A stretch of DNA of 64,000 bases from an uncultured Aquimarina sp. (lineage in GTDB: Bacteria > Bacteroidota > Bacteroidia > Flavobacteriales > Flavobacteriaceae), in NCBI GenBank assembly GCA_947502885.1, contig CANNBP010000014.1, positions 1 to 64,000 on the forward strand, read 5' to 3'. The position numbers and the translations under genes are program-made. The notes under the pieces are model-generated. The model saw only the letters and a program-made list of their open reading frames with translations. It ran no database searches and was not told where the DNA came from. Shown here piece by piece: positions 7,668-17,494 of this stretch; the stretch's first letter is position 1; each line of letters begins with the position of its first letter.

Positions 7668-9650
7668 TTACTTCTTAAAATTTTTCAATCCTGTTTGTAG
7701 CCAATCAAGATACTCTCCTGAATCGGGTGTATATGCCGTTGTTTTATTTAGTAAATTCATTTCAGAATCTACTAAAACATAATAAGGTTGTGAATTATTT
7801 TGAAAATTTATGGTCTGAAACGTAGCCCATTTATCTCCAACCGTACGAATTTCTTTTACCCTACCATCGGGTTTTAAAAACTTAAACCCTTCTTCTTTTG
7901 ATAGTTTTTTTCTGTCATCGACATATAACGAAATTAGAATGTAGTCATTTTTAAGAACATTTATAATATCTGGATAACTCCATACCTGTTCTTCCATCTT
8001 ACGGCAATTCACACACGCCCAACCAGTAAAATCGATCATAATAGGTTTATTTTGAGCCTTGGCTGCTTTAACACCTGCATCAAAATCTGTATATGCATTT
8101 AATCCTAAAGGACCATGCGATTCTTTTTCATAAATACTATAAAACAACGGTGGAGGAAAACCACTCAATAACTTTAAATTAGCATATGCGGTATTTGTAA
8201 GTCCAGGAATCAAGTATATTACAAAAGCTAGTGTTATAATTCCTAGAGTCTTTCTACCAACACTTAACTTTTTAATAGGGCTATCATGAGGGAAGCGTAT
8301 TTTTCCGAAAAGATATAAAACCAACCCTAAGCCTATGATAATCCAAATCGCAATAAACACTTCTCTTTTAAGTATTCCCCAGTGCTCTACAAGATCTGCA
8401 TTTGACAAAAACTTAAACGCTAATGCCAACTCTATAAAACCTAACACCACTTTTACGGCATTTAACCATCCTCCACTTTTTGGTAAAGAATTTAACCAAT
8501 TTGGAAACAAAGCGAATAACCCAAATGGTAAGGCTAGAGCCAATCCAAAACCACCCATTCCTGCGCTTAACTGCATTGCTCCTCCGTCACTACTTAGGGA
8601 TCCTCCTAGCAATGATCCTAGAATTGGTCCTGTACAAGAAAAAGAAACCAAAGCTAGTGTTAGAGCCATAAAAAATATACCTATAACACCTCCTACACTA
8701 TTAGCTTTGCTATCTAATTTATTACTCCAAGATGCGGGCAGTGTAATTTCAAAATAACCGAAAAAGGAAATTGCAAACACAATAAAAATCACAAAAAACA
8801 CGGTATTAAGAACAACATTTGTCGAGATATTATTAAGTATTTCTGGGTCTACAGAATCTAATAAATGAAAAGGTAAGCTTAATAATAGATATATAGCAAA
8901 TATGAAAAAACCATATAAAACAGCATTAAACATTCCTTTTTTGCGATCCTTTGCTCCTTTTGTAAAAAAGGAAACAGTTAAGGGGATCATAGGAAATACA
9001 CAAGGGGTCAGCAATGCTATTAGGCCTCCTAAAAACCCTAAAACGAATATATTAAAGTAACTTTTTTCTTCTACTTGCTCTGATGGATATGTATCACGCC
9101 CTTTTAAATCAATAACCAGGCTTTCTGATTTCTCCTTATCCTCTTCTGTAATGCTCTCTATATCTCCTGTACTTTCTTTCACTATACCAGAAAGGTTGAT
9201 GTCAAATTTCACACTCTCTGGTGCCAAACATTTTTCATCATCACATACAGAAAAATAGACTTCGGCTTTTATCTTTTTAAGGTTCTTATCTACAAGTTTA
9301 ATTTGTTGCGAGAAGGTTGCTTTTTTCTCAAAATACTTAACCTCCATCTCAAAAATATTATCAAACTTTTCAATACCTTTTGGTTCTTTTGTTTCCCCAA
9401 CAAGAATATAATTCTTACCATCAGAGTTATATGTAAATTCTGTTGGTGTAGGAGCAATTTCATCGGTCTCTACTACTTTTTGAGAATACATATGCCAGCC
9501 TTTGTCTAATTTTGCTTTAAAGAACACAGTATACAAATCATCTGTTTCTTTTTTGACACTTACTTCCCATTCAACAGGATCTAATGGTTGAGCAGAAATT
9601 AATGTAGGTATTGCCAACGCTATGAAAAGTAGTAATATGATATTTCTCAT
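7668..9650 (-). CDS. dsbD: thiol:disulfide interchange protein DsbD family
   Basis: Signal peptide, DsbD N-terminal domain, transmembrane core (LTPCVFPMIPLTVSFF...SFSCTGPILGSLLGG), C-terminal thioredoxin fold with CVNCRKME. Confidence 0.9.
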   Translation of the reverse strand: MRNIILLLFIALAIPTLISAQPLDPVEWEVSVKKETDDLYTVFFKAKLDKGWHMYSQKVVETDEIAPTPTEFTYNSDGKNYILVGETKEPKGIEKFDNIFEMEVKYFEKKATFSQQIKLVDKNLKKIKAEVYFSVCDDEKCLAPESVKFDINLSGIVKESTGDIESITEEDKEKSESLVIDLKGRDTYPSEQVEEKSYFNIFVLGFLGGLIALLTPCVFPMIPLTVSFFTKGAKDRKKGMFNAVLYGFFIFAIYLLLSLPFHLLDSVDPEILNNISTNVVLNTVFFVIFIVFAISFFGYFEITLPASWSNKLDSKANSVGGVIGIFFMALTLALVSFSCTGPILGSLLGGSLSSDGGAMQLSAGMGGFGLALALPFGLFALFPNWLNSLPKSGGWLNAVKVVLGFIELALAFKFLSNADLVEHWGILKREVFIAIWIIIGLGLVLYLFGKIRFPHDSPIKKLSVGRKTLGIITLAFVIYLIPGLTNTAYANLKLLSGFPPPLFYSIYEKESHGPLGLNAYTDFDAGVKAAKAQNKPIMIDFTGWACVNCRKMEEQVWSYPDIINVLKNDYILISLYVDDRKKLSKEEGFKFLKPDGRVKEIRTVGDKWATFQTINFQNNSQPYYVLVDSEMNLLNKTTAYTPDSGEYLDWLQTGLKNFKK

Positions 9651-10963
9651 CTATGTATTGTGATTTTTAATAATTCTTCTGTTTGGGGTGTTATTTTGTA
9701 TCGATTATCAGCTCTATAATTTATGATCCAAACTATTTCTTTACCAGAACAAAGTAACCAAACTCTTTCTTTTGCCAGTAATGATAGTTTTTCGTCTTTA
9801 AAATATTTGCTTAATTTCTTCTTTCCTTTCATCCCTAGGGGATAAAAATAGTCGCCTTCTTGCCATTTTCTTACAATCAATGGATATTTTAACTTTCTTT
9901 TATCAACATAAACAGTTGTAAGATCAGTTTGAGACATTTCGGTAACTTCTTTAAATTTAAGGGTTCCCGATGGAATCATTACTATATTTTCTTCTTCAGG
10001 AACGGTATAGCTACAATCAGAAACTTCTGCCGTTAACTCTGTCAACAATAAACATTCTCTATCTTTTATTAGTCGATGTGTTTCTGAAAAAATTTGTTTT
10101 CCAGATTGAGCAGTGATAATTTGTTCAATATCATCCCAAGCTCTAAAACCATAATCTCGCAATAAATAATACAAACATGCCCTTGGGTTTCCAAAATCTC
10201 GTACTCTATTAATAGGTATTCTTATTGTATTATTCTCTAATACTTCAAATAACTCTTTTTTAATAACAAAGGTTTGACTACTAATAAAATCACTACTTTG
10301 ATTAAGGTGTGACAAAGTTTTATTAAAATTTTGAAGAAACTGAGGGTTAACCAGTTTCAATTGCGGAATTACTTCGTGTCTAAGTTTGTTTCTTAAATAC
10401 TTCGTACTACTATTGCTACTATCTTCTCGCCATTCTATCGAATTAGAGGTAGCATAATTTAAAATCTGCTCTCTGGTAAAAGGAAGTAAAGGGCGCACAA
10501 AAACATCATTTATTTCAGGAATCCCTGTTAAGCCATCAATTCCAGTACCTCTGGATAAATTAATTAAAAAAGTTTCTAGGTTATCATCTGTATGGTGCCC
10601 AGTAAGTATAAAATCAATGCTGTGTAGCTTAGCTAATTCTTCAAACCATTCATAACGTAATTCTCTTGCAGCTAACTGTATAGATAAACCATGATTTTTT
10701 GCATAAGTATTTGTATCAAAATGTTTTACTAAAAAAGGAATATCTAATTCTTCTGCTAATTCAGAAACAAACTTTTGATCCCGATTACTTTCGTCTCCCC
10801 TAAGTCCAAAATTACAATGCGCAACTCCGATATTCATGTGCAATTCTTGACAAAGTCTTGTAAGTACAATACTATCCACCCCTCCACTACACGCAACTAA
10901 TACCTTCCCCCTTAAAAGAAATGAAAGATTTGATGTGATATGATTTTTAAACTCTTGTAACAA
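9647..10963 (-). CDS. tilS: tRNA(Ile)-lysidine synthase
   Basis: VLVACSGGVDSIVL PP-loop, LTGHHTDDNLETFLINLSRGTG; 4-bp overlap with dsbD. Confidence 0.93.
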   Translation of the reverse strand: MLQEFKNHITSNLSFLLRGKVLVACSGGVDSIVLTRLCQELHMNIGVAHCNFGLRGDESNRDQKFVSELAEELDIPFLVKHFDTNTYAKNHGLSIQLAARELRYEWFEELAKLHSIDFILTGHHTDDNLETFLINLSRGTGIDGLTGIPEINDVFVRPLLPFTREQILNYATSNSIEWREDSSNSSTKYLRNKLRHEVIPQLKLVNPQFLQNFNKTLSHLNQSSDFISSQTFVIKKELFEVLENNTIRIPINRVRDFGNPRACLYYLLRDYGFRAWDDIEQIITAQSGKQIFSETHRLIKDRECLLLTELTAEVSDCSYTVPEEENIVMIPSGTLKFKEVTEMSQTDLTTVYVDKRKLKYPLIVRKWQEGDYFYPLGMKGKKKLSKYFKDEKLSLLAKERVWLLCSGKEIVWIINYRADNRYKITPQTEELLKITIHR

Positions 10964-11123
10964 TAGATTCTACATTAAAAGTTTTTATTTTCAAATATAC
11001 GATTTTGTATTACTACAGTAATGATTAGCAAACTCATTATCGACATCTGATTATCAAGTTTTTAACACTTAAATTGGTTTCTTTTTCTTATTTTTAGAAA
11101 ACAACCTCTTAAATTACGGATCA

Positions 11124-11825
11124 ATGAATAGGCCACATGAATTACAGAGACCTCACCAATCGAATGACCAAAAGCAATTTAGTAAAAAATTATTATCCAT
11201 CGTACCACATTTACATCCTTATGTCAAACATAGATTATACATAGCAGAAAGCACAGGTATTTTGCCGCAAAATATGTACTGTTCTAATGGTATAATTGAT
11301 GATGCCATTGTAAAATTGCATATGGATGAAATAGATATTGAAATAGACACATTATCATTAGAGCTTACTCTTTTTAAAATTACAGATGAGCTTTTAGACG
11401 ATTTGTACATAAGCGAAGGTTGGCATCAAAAAAACATTAGCACTGCGTATTTTTTAAAAGAAGAACTCGAAAAACTAGAAGAAAGTTTTACTGTCGAAGG
11501 AAATAATGAATTAATCATGAAAGAAGATTTAGATGATATTTGTTATCATCAAGATGCTAGGGACAAACAAAACTTTATTTATGACGATTTAGATTCTGAA
11601 ATTCTTAAAATTATTGAAATTGAGCCTACTTCTGATTATCGAAAGCAAAAATTACTTGGTAAGTTTTATAGTTGGCTTCCTATGGAAACTTCAAAAATCA
11701 TTGATTTGTTTGTATTTGGTAAATTAAATTTTGAAGAAATTGCTACTATTAAAGGTATGACTTCATTAGAAGTTAAAGAAACCATTATTGATGTAAGAAA
11801 AAGCTTTAGAAGAAACTTAATTTAA
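11124..11825 (+). CDS. hypothetical protein (C-terminal sigma-factor-like HTH segment possible)
   Basis: 233 aa; KGMTSLEVKETIIDVRKSFRRNLI at C-terminus. Confidence 0.7.
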   Translation: MNRPHELQRPHQSNDQKQFSKKLLSIVPHLHPYVKHRLYIAESTGILPQNMYCSNGIIDDAIVKLHMDEIDIEIDTLSLELTLFKITDELLDDLYISEGWHQKNISTAYFLKEELEKLEESFTVEGNNELIMKEDLDDICYHQDARDKQNFIYDDLDSEILKIIEIEPTSDYRKQKLLGKFYSWLPMETSKIIDLFVFGKLNFEEIATIKGMTSLEVKETIIDVRKSFRRNLI

Positions 11826-11850
11826 TATAGAAACGATACCAAAGAGCAAC

Positions 11851-13164
11851 CTATATTCCTTCTAACACCTCTCTCATTGCCTTGGCTTTGAGTAAGCATT
11901 CCTCGTACTCTTTATCTGGGTCTGACTTCGCTGTTATTGCACCACCTACGGTATACGAGATGTATTGTTCTTCTTCATTATAAAGAATACTGCGAATTAC
12001 AACATTAAAATCAAAATCTCCTTTTGGAGAAAAATATCCAACGGCTCCACTATACAAACCTCGTTTGGATTTTTCTAAATTCTCTATAATCTGCATAGCA
12101 GATACCTTAGGAGCTCCGGTCATACTACCCATCGGAAATGTTGTTTTGATCACCTCAACAGGCGACATATTGTGATCTATATTTGAAACCACTGTGGATA
12201 TCATTTGGTGTACTTGATCAAATGTATATACCTTACATAACTCTTCTACTTTTACCGAACCTTTTACAGCTGTTCTTGATAAATCATTACGAACCAAATC
12301 AACAATCATAATATTCTCTGATCTCTCTTTTGGGTCATTTTTAAGCGTTTCGATTAACTTAGCATCCTCTACAAGATCTTTTGATCTTTTTGCAGTTCCT
12401 TTAATTGGCTGAGATACAACTTTTTGCCCCTCTTTTCTTAAATATCGTTCAGGAGAAGCAGAAAGTAAATATTGATGATTCATTCTTAAGAAAACAGCAA
12501 AAGGAGGTTTCGAAATATCATTTAAGTGTACATACGTTTGCAAAGGATCTATACAACTATTTTGAGCAAAGAATTCCTGGCAAAAATTAGCTTCATAAAT
12601 ATCTCCTCTATGAATATGAGCTAACATTGCATTTACTTTATCTTTATAGACATCTTTTGTAATTCTTAGGCTTATCTTTATTTTGCCACAAGGTGATTCC
12701 TTTTTTTCTTTAAATTCTGAACCATCTATTAGTAATGAGTTGATTTCTTTAAAATCTTCTTCTATTTCATCATCAATCATTCTAAGATAATGCATCTCAA
12801 GGATGTTCTCTTTTAAAAAGAATAATTTTTTAGGCTGAAAAAAATACAAATCAGGAAATCCTAATTCATCAAAATTTTCAGAAACCAAATCTTCGACATC
12901 ATTTTTAAGGTCATATGATAGGTATCCAAAAATCCAATCTTTAGCTTGTTCTTGATACTCTTGTAGTTTTCCAAAACCATTATCACAATCTGTTTTAATG
13001 GTTGTAAACGCATCTACCGCCAATATTGCTTCGTAACTTGAATATTGTTGCACATGATTGTTAGAATCCATCCAAGTAATTTCCTCAAATTGTTGCCCCC
13101 AAAGAAGCAATTTGGTTTTAAATTCTGAAGGATTTTCTAAAGTGTATTGTTTTATACTGCGCAC
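11851..13164 (-). CDS. pabB: aminodeoxychorismate synthase component I / anthranilate synthase component I family
   Basis: GDIYEANFCQEF, SPERYLR, QPIKGTAKR, VDLVRNDLSR, FPMGSMTGAPKVSAM, YSGAVGYF motifs. Confidence 0.9.
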   Translation of the reverse strand: MRSIKQYTLENPSEFKTKLLLWGQQFEEITWMDSNNHVQQYSSYEAILAVDAFTTIKTDCDNGFGKLQEYQEQAKDWIFGYLSYDLKNDVEDLVSENFDELGFPDLYFFQPKKLFFLKENILEMHYLRMIDDEIEEDFKEINSLLIDGSEFKEKKESPCGKIKISLRITKDVYKDKVNAMLAHIHRGDIYEANFCQEFFAQNSCIDPLQTYVHLNDISKPPFAVFLRMNHQYLLSASPERYLRKEGQKVVSQPIKGTAKRSKDLVEDAKLIETLKNDPKERSENIMIVDLVRNDLSRTAVKGSVKVEELCKVYTFDQVHQMISTVVSNIDHNMSPVEVIKTTFPMGSMTGAPKVSAMQIIENLEKSKRGLYSGAVGYFSPKGDFDFNVVIRSILYNEEEQYISYTVGGAITAKSDPDKEYEECLLKAKAMREVLEGI

Positions 13165-13171
13165 TTGCTAA

Positions 13172-13708
13172 TTAGATTTGATGTGCAAAAGTACTGAGAA
13201 CTTCGTTTAATCCCAACAAAAGAGTTTCGTCGGTTATAGTTTTTGTCTCTGTTGAGAAATTATCATAAAAAGAAGGGAAACTAAAACTGTCTATTATTTC
13301 GGCTCCAAACCTTGGAAATACATTTTTTGCATACTCTAAAGAACCAACACCACCTCTTTGCCCGGGTGAAGTACTCATTAATAAAATCTTTTTTCCTTCA
13401 AAAAAATTACGATCTAACCGGGATAACCAATCAATGATATTTTTAAAAAACGCACCAAAGCTTCCGTTATGTTCATTAACAGAAATTAATAAAGCATCAA
13501 CATCTTTGATCTCCTGTTTCAAGGCCAATATCATTCCTGGAAACCCATTATTTTTTTCTTCATCCTCACTATAGATAGGAACTGAATAATTAATCAAATT
13601 GATCACTCTAGTTTCATGTATATTAATTTCTGAAGCTACATACTCTATAAGTGTTTGGTTAATAGAACTGCTACTATTTGAGCCTGCAAATGCAAGAATT
13701 TTCTTCAT
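13172..13708 (-). CDS. NADPH-dependent FMN reductase family
   Basis: KKILAFAGSNSSSSINQTLI...LLISVNEHNGSFGAFFKNIIDW...LLMSTSPGQRGG. Confidence 0.85.
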   Translation of the reverse strand: MKKILAFAGSNSSSSINQTLIEYVASEINIHETRVINLINYSVPIYSEDEEKNNGFPGMILALKQEIKDVDALLISVNEHNGSFGAFFKNIIDWLSRLDRNFFEGKKILLMSTSPGQRGGVGSLEYAKNVFPRFGAEIIDSFSFPSFYDNFSTETKTITDETLLLGLNEVLSTFAHQI

Positions 13709-13772
13709 TATATATGGTAGTTAGAAAATCAAAAGTAATCAAAATGCATACAGTCCCAAAATAAGGCTACCT

Positions 13773-15158
13773 TTGCAATATCAAAAAAACAATCCATTGA
13801 CTTTTCAAGATTTAAATTTAAGTACACAACTTCTCAATGCCCTTGATGATTTAGGGTTTACTACTCCTACTCCAATTCAAGAGCAAGCATTCTCTCCGGT
13901 CATGTCTGGTAAAGATGTTGTTGGAATAGCTCAAACGGGTACAGGTAAAACATATGCTTATATGTTACCTATTTTAAGAATGCTTAATTACTCGGTTCAA
14001 CAAAATCCAAGAGTATTAATTTTGGTGCCCACAAGAGAACTTGTTGTACAGGTTGTTGATGAAATTGAAAAACTTACTTCATATATCAATATTCGTATCA
14101 CAGGTGTATACGGAGGCACAAACATAAACACGCAAAAGCAAGCAGTATCTCAAGGCTTAGATATAATTGTAGCTACTCCTGGGCGTTTATATGATTTGGC
14201 AGTGAGCAGGGTATTACAATTAAAATCAATCCAAAAATTAGTGATTGATGAAGTAGACGTTATGCTGGATTTAGGGTTTAGACATCAACTCATCAATATT
14301 TTTGATATTTTACCCAAGCAACGTCAAAATATTATGTTTTCGGCAACTATGACCGATGAAGTGGATCAAATGATTTCTGAAACATTTGTAAAACCACATA
14401 AAATATCTGTTGCCAAGAGTGGAACTCCTTTAGAAAACATCAAACAATATGGGTATCGAGTTCCTAATTTTTATACCAAAGTTAATCTTCTCGAACATTT
14501 ACTTTCTGATAAAGAAACATATCATAAAACACTAATATTTGTTGGTTTCAAGAAAATTGCTGATCGATTGTTCGAGCAACTTGAACAAAAATACAGTGAC
14601 GAAATTTGTATTATACATTCTAATAAAACCCAAAATTATAGACTAAGAAGTATAGAACAATTTAGAAAAGGAGAAAATCGAATACTTATTGCCACTGATG
14701 TAATGGCCAGAGGTTTGGATATTGAAAATGTTAGCCAAGTAATCAATCTTGATACACCAGAATACCCAGAAAATTACATGCATCGTATTGGTAGAACGGG
14801 ACGAGCAGAAAAAGAAGGAGTATCCTTTGTACTTACTACAGATAAAGAGCTGGAACACTTACAGGATATTGAGAATTTAATGGAAATGAAAATTGAACAA
14901 CTCGATTTACCTACTGAAATAGAAATTTCTGATCAGCTTACTCCAGAAGAACAACCCAAGATTAAAGAAATAAACAACCCCCATAAGCGCCCTAACGATG
15001 ACGAAGTTGGAGCTGCTTTTCACGAAAAAAAGGCTAAAAACCAAAAAACCAATCAAGGGGGATCCTATCAAAGAGAAATTAAAAAGAAATACAAAAAACC
15101 GAAAACCAAAGGCGACAAAACCTTTAATTTAAAAAACAAGAAGAGAAAGAAAAGGTAA
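13773..15158 (+). CDS. DEAD-box RNA helicase
   Basis: AQTGTGKT, PTRELVVQ, DEVD (DEAD variant), SATM, HRIGRTGR motifs; basic C-terminal tail. Confidence 0.93.
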   Translation: MQYQKNNPLTFQDLNLSTQLLNALDDLGFTTPTPIQEQAFSPVMSGKDVVGIAQTGTGKTYAYMLPILRMLNYSVQQNPRVLILVPTRELVVQVVDEIEKLTSYINIRITGVYGGTNINTQKQAVSQGLDIIVATPGRLYDLAVSRVLQLKSIQKLVIDEVDVMLDLGFRHQLINIFDILPKQRQNIMFSATMTDEVDQMISETFVKPHKISVAKSGTPLENIKQYGYRVPNFYTKVNLLEHLLSDKETYHKTLIFVGFKKIADRLFEQLEQKYSDEICIIHSNKTQNYRLRSIEQFRKGENRILIATDVMARGLDIENVSQVINLDTPEYPENYMHRIGRTGRAEKEGVSFVLTTDKELEHLQDIENLMEMKIEQLDLPTEIEISDQLTPEEQPKIKEINNPHKRPNDDEVGAAFHEKKAKNQKTNQGGSYQREIKKKYKKPKTKGDKTFNLKNKKRKKR

Positions 15159-15227
15159 ATATTTCTATATGGAGAACGTTGTTTTTTCATATTATCAAAT
15201 TACACCTAATCATTTTTAATAATTATA

Positions 15228-15986
15228 ATGGATTTGAACCTAGCAGTATTAATTGACGGTGATAACATTCCGTCTACGTATATAAAAGAAATGATGGAAG
15301 AAATTGCCAAATATGGTAATCCAACCATCAAAAGAATTTATGGAGATTGGACTAAACCGGATCTTTCTAAGTGGAAAAAAATCCTATTAGAAAATGCGAT
15401 AACACCAATACAACAGTACGGGTACACCAAAGGCAAAAATGCTACGGATTCTGCCATGATAATTGATGCCATGGATATTTTATATTCTGACAAGGTTAAT
15501 GGCTTTTGTTTAGTTTCGAGTGATAGCGATTTTACTCGTCTTGCAACTAGGCTTCGAGAAGCGGGAATGAAGGTTTTTGGAATTGGAGAAAAGAAAACGC
15601 CTAATCCCTTTATTGTTGCTTGTGATAAGTTTATCTATCTAGAAATTCTTAAATATGAATCAGAAGATAATGAAGTTGAATCAATTGACAATGCTCCAAC
15701 TATAAAAACTAACGTTGATAAAATCACTACAAAAGACATCAAATTAATTTCAAATACTATATCAGACCTAGCCGATGATGATGGATGGGCTTTTCTTGGT
15801 GATGTTGGTAGTTTATTACAAAAAAAGCAACCTAATTTTGATTCTAGAAACTATGGGTTTCAAAAACTAACCCCATTAATCAAATCAATTAAAAGTTTTG
15901 AAATAGAGCAACGAGAAGCCTCCAAAGGAAAATCTAAACTTATATATGCTCGAAACAAGAAACAAAGTAAAACTTCAAGTAAATAA
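15228..15986 (+). CDS. NYN-domain (LabA/PIN-like) RNase with C-terminal OST-HTH/LOTUS domain
   Basis: AVLIDGDNIPSTYI...DSAMIIDAMDILYS...LVSSDSDFTRLATRLREAGMKVFGIG; C-terminal LOTUS-like LADDDGWAFLGDVGSLLQKKQPNFDSRNYGFQKLTPLIKS. Confidence 0.85.
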   Translation: MDLNLAVLIDGDNIPSTYIKEMMEEIAKYGNPTIKRIYGDWTKPDLSKWKKILLENAITPIQQYGYTKGKNATDSAMIIDAMDILYSDKVNGFCLVSSDSDFTRLATRLREAGMKVFGIGEKKTPNPFIVACDKFIYLEILKYESEDNEVESIDNAPTIKTNVDKITTKDIKLISNTISDLADDDGWAFLGDVGSLLQKKQPNFDSRNYGFQKLTPLIKSIKSFEIEQREASKGKSKLIYARNKKQSKTSSK

Positions 15987-16103
15987 TTGCGTTAAGCCCA
16001 CCAAACTTCTTGATACTATTATCAAAAATAAAATGTTGATCTACTCGAAAACTGGAAAAAACTTACTAAATCAGAATTAGACAAGATTTTAAAATCATAA
16101 AAT

Positions 16104-16634
16104 ATGGCATCCATCTTTGCACACGCTTTTACAGCCTATGCCTTTGGTAAAAGTTTTTCAGAAAAAATCTACACAAAAAAATTATGGATATTGGGTGGAT
16201 TATGTGCAATCATACCAGATGCCGATGTAGTAAGTTTCAAATTTGGAATCGCATATGAAGATTTTTGGGGACATCGTGGGTTTTCTCACTCCTTGCTATT
16301 TGCGTTTCTGTTAGGTATACTTATTACTTTAATTTTTTATTACAAAAGCATATTGACTAGAACCGGTCTCTATCTTATGCTATATTTTTCTATCTGCACT
16401 GCGTCTCATGGTATTCTGGACGCTATGACTACTGGTGGTCTTGGTATCGCCTTTTTCTCTCCTTTTGATAACACACGATACTTTTTACCCTGGAGACCTA
16501 TTCAGGTTTCTCCTATAGGAGCAAGTAAATTCTTTAGCATCTGGGGCCTAAAAGTCATTCTTAATGAATTAATTTGGGTGGGTATACCAACTACATTGTA
16601 TATAATAGTTATTCGTTTTTTCAGAAAATCGTAA
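16104..16634 (+). CDS. YdjM/DUF457-type membrane-bound metal-dependent hydrolase
   Basis: FAHAFTAYAFG, IPDADVV, HRGFSHSLLFA, SHGILDAMTTGGLG motifs. Confidence 0.85.
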   Translation: MASIFAHAFTAYAFGKSFSEKIYTKKLWILGGLCAIIPDADVVSFKFGIAYEDFWGHRGFSHSLLFAFLLGILITLIFYYKSILTRTGLYLMLYFSICTASHGILDAMTTGGLGIAFFSPFDNTRYFLPWRPIQVSPIGASKFFSIWGLKVILNELIWVGIPTTLYIIVIRFFRKS

Positions 16635-16735
16635 ACCAATTTTTGTCAAAACTTTGGCATATGCCACTACTAAGAATTCGGGATAGTATTTATATCTTAG
16701 TAGGCTCTTACAACAAACACATACGTATAATTCTT

Positions 16736-17485
16736 ATGATAAAAAGCATCAAGCCATTCGCTTTTATGTTATGCATATTCGGCATGTTTTTAAGTTCATG
16801 TAACTCAAAAACACCCCCTTCAAACATAAAAATATCTGATGATCTACAGCTCATAAAAATCAATGATTATAGCTATATACATATTTCTAAAATAACATTA
16901 TCCAATGGAGCAAAATTTCCGTGTAATGGCTTTATTTATACTGATAAAACGGCTGCATATATATTTGATTCTCCTTTAGATAACAAAGCAACAAAACAAT
17001 TAATTGATTGGCTACAAAAAGACCAAAAACTAGAAATTAAAGGAGTAATATTTAATCATTTTCATGAAGATTGCACCTATGGCATAAACATATTCAAAAA
17101 TAAAGGTATACCCACTATAGCAAGTAAAAGAACTGCCACTTTATTAAAAAATAACTCAAAAATTGAACCCTCCATTATATTCGAAGATAGATTTGAAGTA
17201 AAACTTGGAAATAAGCAAATCATTAATACTTTTTTTGGAGAAGGACATACCAAAGACAATATAGTATCCTATTTTCCTGATGAAGAAATTTTGTTCGGAG
17301 GATGTTTAATTAAGAGCTTAGAAGCGTCAAAAGGTAATCTTGAAGATGCAAATATTCTGGAGTGGTCAAATACGGTGTCTACAATTAAAGAAACCTATCC
17401 TAATTTAAAAGTTATTATCCCTGGACATGGTGATTATGGAAATATAAAGTTATTAGATTACACGATTTCTTTATTTAAAAACTGA
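16736..17485 (+). CDS. subclass B1 metallo-beta-lactamase, predicted lipoprotein
   Basis: ATG at 16736 (MIKSIKPFAFMLCIFGMFLSSCNSK lipobox). Zinc ligands: NHFHEDCTYG (HxHxD), GEGHTKDNIV, GGCLIKS, PGHGDYG. The longer 16574 start overlaps the upstream gene and is less likely. Confidence 0.88.
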   Translation: MIKSIKPFAFMLCIFGMFLSSCNSKTPPSNIKISDDLQLIKINDYSYIHISKITLSNGAKFPCNGFIYTDKTAAYIFDSPLDNKATKQLIDWLQKDQKLEIKGVIFNHFHEDCTYGINIFKNKGIPTIASKRTATLLKNNSKIEPSIIFEDRFEVKLGNKQIINTFFGEGHTKDNIVSYFPDEEILFGGCLIKSLEASKGNLEDANILEWSNTVSTIKETYPNLKVIIPGHGDYGNIKLLDYTISLFKN

Positions 17486-17494
17486 TTAAAAAAA

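Noticed and set aside
8433-8481. dsbD repeat as simple recent local duplication
   Set aside because: All three differences are synonymous, which is less likely for a non-coding local copy drifting neutrally; chance with only three changes is not excluded.
8335-8757. 140-aa plus-strand ORF
   Set aside because: Lies fully antisense within dsbD; no plausible domain.
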